Origin: Pseudomonadota bacterium
Lineage (GTDB): Bacteria > Pseudomonadota > Alphaproteobacteria > Acetobacterales > Acetobacteraceae
Direction: 5' to 3'
Length of the DNA stretch: 16,414 bases
Assembly: GCA_023424475.1 (NCBI GenBank)
Contig: JAFADX010000040.1
Span: 1 to 16,414 of the forward strand
Part shown: piece by piece, positions 15,338 to 16,414 of the stretch
How positions within the stretch are numbered: the stretch's first letter is position 1
Layout of the letters: the number at the start of each line of letters is the position of its first letter
Translations under genes and position numbers: made by a program
Notes under the pieces: model-generated
What the model was told of the DNA's origin: nothing
The model's database searches: none
What the model saw: only the letters and a program-made list of their open reading frames with translations

Positions 15338-16129
15338 TTGACCGGATCGCGCGCCGTGCCGCCGGAAGGATGCCTCCCGAACGCTCCGGCATCCTCGCTG
15401 AGCGAATTGATGCGCGGCCGGCGCCGGCTTCTCCGGCTGCTGTTCTCGGTCGTGGGCCTCGCGGTCGCCCTTGCGCCGCCACTGCTTCTCGCGTCCATCC
15501 GCGCCGCCGCGAGCGCCGTCCTGCTGGCGCCGTCCTTCTGGGCGATCTACCTGCTCGGCGACGCCTTCCTTGTCCACCGTTGGCGCACCCGCATCCTCGC
15601 CGCATGGCGCGCCGGTATCCTCAACCTCGGGGTCTTTGCGGAGGGCATCGCCACGCTTCCCACGCTACCGAAGCCTTCGACCCGCGCGGTGCTCGATACC
15701 CTTCCGATCCTCCCGCCCCTGCAGGACCGGGACCTCGCCCGCGCGCAGCGCGAGGTCCTTGCCGCGCTCAGCGACTGGCACTTCGCCGAGGGCATGGCCC
15801 GTATGCTGCTGCCCGCTGCCATCCTCGGGCTCGCGAGCCTCGCCGCCGCACTGGCCCTCTACGCCGGGACCTTCACTGCAATGGAGGGTGTGCTCCTCAT
15901 CCTCGGCTTGATCAGCTTCGCGTTCGCCGTCCGCGCCGCACCGGCGCTGCTGTTGCGTCGCCATCTCGCCTCCCGTCTCGACCGCCTGACGGCAACCGAG
16001 CACGCTGGCCTTCTGATCCTGGTGCCCGACATCATCCGCAGCCCAGGCTCCAGGGCTCACGCAATCGAACTCCTGCGGCGGTCTCAATCACATCATCGGT
16101 CGACGCGAGAGCCTGATGGGAACTGCTGA
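15338..16129 (+). CDS. four-helix inner-membrane protein of unknown function
   Basis: I do not recognise this 263-residue protein. Four hydrophobic helices form two hairpins at about 31-53, 57-77, 157-176 and 183-206. They are separated by a soluble loop containing LPTLPKPSTRAVLDTLPILPPLQDRDLARAQREVLAAL. An Arg-rich RGRRRLLR before the first helix suggests that end is cytoplasmic. The start is uncertain: TTG 15338 gives the longest frame, GTG 15356 is possible, and ATG 15410 (residue 25) would still keep all helices but lacks a good ribosome-binding site. It begins about 10 bases after the DUF416-like gene and is probably co-transcribed. The last 20 residues (SQSHHRSTREPDGNC) look unstructured, and the frame ends about 90 bases before transposase coding sequence, so the C-terminus may have been replaced by an insertion. 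A second immunity component or a separate membrane factor are both possible. Confidence 0.6.
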   Translation: MTGSRAVPPEGCLPNAPASSLSELMRGRRRLLRLLFSVVGLAVALAPPLLLASIRAAASAVLLAPSFWAIYLLGDAFLVHRWRTRILAAWRAGILNLGVFAEGIATLPTLPKPSTRAVLDTLPILPPLQDRDLARAQREVLAALSDWHFAEGMARMLLPAAILGLASLAAALALYAGTFTAMEGVLLILGLISFAFAVRAAPALLLRRHLASRLDRLTATEHAGLLILVPDIIRSPGSRAHAIELLRRSQSHHRSTREPDGNC

Positions 16130-16222
16130 GCCGTATCAGCAGGAGAGAGAATTCCGCCAGAGGGGGCCTTCGGCGTTCCGATCAGCCGCACCCCGCGCAG
16201 GCTGCGCCCATACAGCCGCGCC

Positions 16223-16414
16223 ATGTTCGTCTTGGCCCAGGTCTCGCCCTGGCGCGATCTGCCGGACGTCTTCGGTGACTGGAACAGCGTGTTCCGCCGC
16301 TTCAGCCGCTGGAGCCAAAAGGGCGTGTGGCATCGCATCTTCGCCGCCATGTCGGACGACCCGGACTTCGAGTACCTGATCGTCGACAGCACCATCATCC
16401 GCGCCCACCAGCAC
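16223..16414 (+). CDS. IS5-type transposase, N-terminal part, cut by window end
   Basis: The frame reads VSPWRDLPDVFGDWNSVFRRFSRWSQKGVWHRIFAAMSDDPDFEYLIVDSTIIRAHQH and continues off the right edge. PWRDLP..FG.WN.V..RF.RW and the strand ending in DSTIIRAHQH are hallmarks of IS5-group DDE transposases; the Asp of VDST is the first catalytic Asp. The frame is open from 16130, but no ATG occurs before 16223. The residues before WRDLP do not look like the normal N-terminus (a target-recognition segment beginning near DxxWERIxPLLP), so the N-terminus is either damaged, frameshifted or unusually divergent. The left end of the element and its terminal inverted repeat probably lie between about 16080 and 16140, but I cannot identify them. 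Confidence 0.75.
   Translation, partial: MFVLAQVSPWRDLPDVFGDWNSVFRRFSRWSQKGVWHRIFAAMSDDPDFEYLIVDSTIIRAHQH

Noticed and set aside
1..16414. CRISPR array, tRNA or rRNA genes
   Set aside because: No regularly spaced direct repeats and no tRNA or rRNA sequence signatures were seen on either strand.

Overview
The window is about 70% G+C by eye, with codon use and protein variants typical of a high-GC alphaproteobacterium. Several traits fit Acetobacteraceae (Roseomonas-like) or a relative: an ArsJ remnant, a Lon-like/Usp/Lin0512 cluster, short intergenic repeats carrying CTAGAGCA, and an IS5-type transposase. This placement is inference; there is no rRNA or other marker gene. All intact genes lie on the + strand.

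Region 1 (1-1233) holds a decayed minus-strand arsJ gene (organoarsenical efflux permease of the major facilitator superfamily). It has a nonsense codon, a one-base frameshift and two internal deletions. Next comes a gene-free stretch with a perfect FNR/FixK-type box, CTTGACC-GA-GGTCAAG, at 1101-1116, 118 bases before the next start.

Region 2 (1234-5442) looks like a stress or low-oxygen cluster: a Lon-like protease with an intact Ser/Lys dyad but a degenerate P-loop, a translationally coupled two-domain Usp-like protein, and two tandem Lin0512-family proteins. The box suggests oxygen or redox control of at least the first two genes. The Lin0512 pair may be a separate unit, because a repeat and a weak terminator-like structure lie in between.

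Region 3 (5443-5895) is non-coding apart from a copy of a hairpin-forming repeat.

Region 4 (5896-15327) is an orphan type VI secretion (T6SS) effector island, very tightly packed: VgrG spike, two tandem divergent DUF2169 proteins, a PAAR-like protein with a transmembrane segment, then a 1206-residue Rhs protein. The Rhs C-terminus carries a deaminase-superfamily toxin (HAE plus CxxC). A 108-base palindromic repeat overlaps the rhs stop codon. After it comes a helical protein resembling DUF416, the leading immunity candidate. VgrG and PAAR would form the needle tip, the DUF2169 proteins are likely loading factors, and the Rhs shell would carry the deaminase into competitors. No sheath, baseplate or ATPase genes are present, so the apparatus must be encoded elsewhere.

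Region 5 (15338-16414) has an unrecognised four-helix membrane protein and the beginning of an IS5-type transposase that runs off the right edge. The most notable content is the Rhs-deaminase module with its split PAAR/TM protein and doubled DUF2169 genes, followed by the FNR-box/Lon/Usp/Lin0512 cluster.
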